From Clostridium mediterraneense (GTDB lineage Bacteria; Bacillota; Clostridia; Clostridiales; Clostridiaceae): DNA of 54,938 nucleotides. Below the pieces are notes generated by a model that saw only the letters and a list, made by a program, of their open reading frames with translations, was not told where the DNA came from and made no database searches. The DNA lies in contig NZ_LT594785.1 in the NCBI RefSeq assembly GCF_900091705.1, forward strand, positions 2,259,418 to 2,314,355, given 5' to 3'. This document shows, piece by piece, positions 53,364-54,938 of the stretch. A program made the position numbers and the translations under genes. Each line of letters begins with the position of its first letter. The first letter of the stretch is position 1.

Positions 53364-54938
53364 ATGAAACAAAAGGAGATTTTAGCTACTTTAGCTATTT
53401 TAGGTACTGTTGTTGCTAGTAATACTACAACTGCTCATGCAGAAGTAAAAAAGCCAAGTTTACCAAAGCATAATAATACTAATTTATTAGCTGTAAATAA
53501 TTCAGCTAATACTAAAGTTATTGGAGAAGTGACTAATACAAGCTTTCTTCATTTTAGATCCGGAGCTGGTCTTAACTACCCAATAATTGAAACATTAAAC
53601 GGAAATCAAAAGATGGATATAATAGCGCAATACGGAACATGGTATCAAGTTATTATAAACGGTACTACTGGTTATGTGGATAGTTCTTACGTAAAAATAC
53701 TAAATCCAGATGCCTTAGGTACTGCTACACTTGTCAATACTACTTTCCTTCACTTCAGACAAGAACCTTCTATAGATTCAAATATAATTGAAACTTTAAA
53801 TGAAAACAGCGTTATAAATGTTCTTGCACAAAGAGGTTCATGGTATGAAGTAGAAGTTAATGGTCAAATAGGTTATGTTGATGGTTATTATATTCAACTT
53901 TCAAATAGTAACTCAAGTAATAGTTCAAGTAATACAAGCAATAGCTCAAATACTAATGCTATTGGAACTGGAACTCTTGTTAATACTACTTTCCTTCACT
54001 TTAGACAAGGTCCTTCAATTGATACAAATATAATATCAACTTTAAATGAAAATAGCCAAATTACTGTTCTTGCTAAAGATGGTTCTTGGTATAAAGTTGA
54101 AGTTAACGGACAAGTTGGTTATGTTGATGGTTATTATCTTCAAGTTAATCCAATTAACTCAAGTAATAACTCAAATAGTTCACAATCAAATAATACTAAC
54201 TCTAATGTTCAAGGAATAGGTACTGGTTCTCTTATTAATACTACTTTCCTTCACCTTAGAGAAGGAGCTTCAACTAATACAAATATAATTGAAACTTTAA
54301 ATACAAATAGTAATATTATAGTTCTTGCTAAAGATGGTGCTTGGTATAAAGTTAGTGTAGACGGTACAGTTGGTTATGTTTACGGTTACTACCTTCAAGT
54401 TACTCCAAACGGTTCAAGCAATAACTCAAGTAGCTCTCAATCAAGCAATAACTCTAATGTTCAAGGAATAGGTACTGGTTCTCTTATTAATACTACTTTC
54501 CTTCATCTTAGAGATGGAGCTTCAATACAAACAAATATAATTGAAACAATTTATCCTAATGATTCAATAACTGTTCTTGCTAAAGATGGTGCTTGGTATA
54601 AAGTTAGTGTAAATGGTACAGTTGGTTATGTTTATGGTTATTATCTTCAAGTTACTCCAAATAACTCAAGTAACAATTCAAATAATAACTCAAATAGTTC
54701 AAATGGTTCACAATCAAACAATAGCAGCTCTAATGTTCAAGGAATAGGTACTGGTTCTCTTGTTAATACTACTTTCCTTCACTTTAGACAACAAGCTTCT
54801 ATTGATTCACCAATTATTTCAACTTTAAATGAAAATAGTAAAATTACTGTTCTTGCTAAAGATGGCGAATGGTACAAAGTTGAAGTTAATGGACAAGTTG
54901 GTTATGTTTACGGTTATTATCTTCAAGTTACTCCAAAT
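53364..54938 (+). CDS. Secreted SH3b-repeat protein (3' end beyond window)
   Basis: The first 525 residues of a secreted protein; the frame is open at the window edge. A signal peptide ends with TTTAHA before EVKK (about residue 26). Six bacterial SH3 domains follow at about 52-112, 118-180, 200-261, 284-347, 369-431 and 461-523. Each has the FLHFR or FLHLR start, a WY in the middle and GYV-GYY at the end. From the second domain on they are separated by Asn/Ser/Gln linkers. Domains 4-6 start with an almost identical NVQGIGTGSL segment, a sign of recent duplication. SH3b domains bind cell wall; a catalytic wall-hydrolase domain may follow outside the window. The ribosome site is AAGGAG 12 bases upstream, rather far. 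Confidence 0.9.
   Translation, partial: MKQKEILATLAILGTVVASNTTTAHAEVKKPSLPKHNNTNLLAVNNSANTKVIGEVTNTSFLHFRSGAGLNYPIIETLNGNQKMDIIAQYGTWYQVIINGTTGYVDSSYVKILNPDALGTATLVNTTFLHFRQEPSIDSNIIETLNENSVINVLAQRGSWYEVEVNGQIGYVDGYYIQLSNSNSSNSSSNTSNSSNTNAIGTGTLVNTTFLHFRQGPSIDTNIISTLNENSQITVLAKDGSWYKVEVNGQVGYVDGYYLQVNPINSSNNSNSSQSNNTNSNVQGIGTGSLINTTFLHLREGASTNTNIIETLNTNSNIIVLAKDGAWYKVSVDGTVGYVYGYYLQVTPNGSSNNSSSSQSSNNSNVQGIGTGSLINTTFLHLRDGASIQTNIIETIYPNDSITVLAKDGAWYKVSVNGTVGYVYGYYLQVTPNNSSNNSNNNSNSSNGSQSNNSSSNVQGIGTGSLVNTTFLHFRQQASIDSPIISTLNENSKITVLAKDGEWYKVEVNGQVGYVYGYYLQVTPN

Noticed and set aside
53900-54740. Periodic repeats that might be taken for a CRISPR array
   Set aside because: They keep an open reading frame, are multiples of three and encode SH3b domains and Asn/Ser linkers; there are no short identical repeats with unique spacers.

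Overview
The window is AT-rich, low-GC Gram-positive DNA. Strong purine-rich Shine-Dalgarno sites, compact rho-independent terminators, TTG/GTG starts and the gene content (lysA under a lysine riboswitch, ftsH, helD, CotH-like protein, split chromate transporter) fit a Clostridium sensu stricto type chromosome. I cannot name the species. I see no rRNA, tRNA, CRISPR array, insertion sequence or prophage.

Region 1 (1-12519, all minus strand) is the left-truncated part of a biosynthetic cluster. In transcription order it has an ABC exporter, two related GT-B glycosyltransferases, a stand-alone adenylation-thiolation NRPS protein (specificity code close to Asn) and a large NRPS running off the window (C-A-T-C-A visible; first A domain close to Gln). 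The implied product is an exported, probably glycosylated, nonribosomal peptide. An extended -10 promoter and a corrected start are visible at its head.

Region 2 (12800-26770) is mostly housekeeping: helD, ftsH, lepB, lysA with a lysine riboswitch and terminator, a Nudix hydrolase, a phosphodiesterase-family enzyme, a small membrane protein, an MgtC-like protein, an amino acid permease and an AI-2E family membrane protein.

Region 3 (26776-32559) holds a CotH kinase-like surface protein, a DUF4956 membrane protein and a VTC/polyphosphate-polymerase-like protein. They lie just downstream of an OmpR-type two-component system. Two direct repeats 11 bp apart sit at the predicted -35 region of the VTC promoter, which suggests that the neighbouring regulator controls the operon.

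Region 4 (32834-44490) contains a DUF4352-like protein, a 121-residue protein made of two tandem copies, a split chromate transporter, a MotA/TolQ-like plus OmpA-like motor pair resembling ZorAB without ZorC/ZorD, a P-loop kinase-like protein, an OPA-family transporter, a secreted double-rhodanese protein lacking both catalytic cysteines and full of Asn/Ser inserts, a PGRP-type amidase, and a phosphate transporter with its DUF47 partner.

Region 5 (44730-54938) contains crcB behind a fluoride riboswitch, a lipoprotein, two uncharacterised proteins, a Co/Ni ECF transporter operon (cbiMQO) with a promoter-overlapping inverted repeat, a coiled-coil membrane protein, a Pr6Pr-family membrane protein and the N-terminal part of a secreted protein with at least six SH3b repeats.
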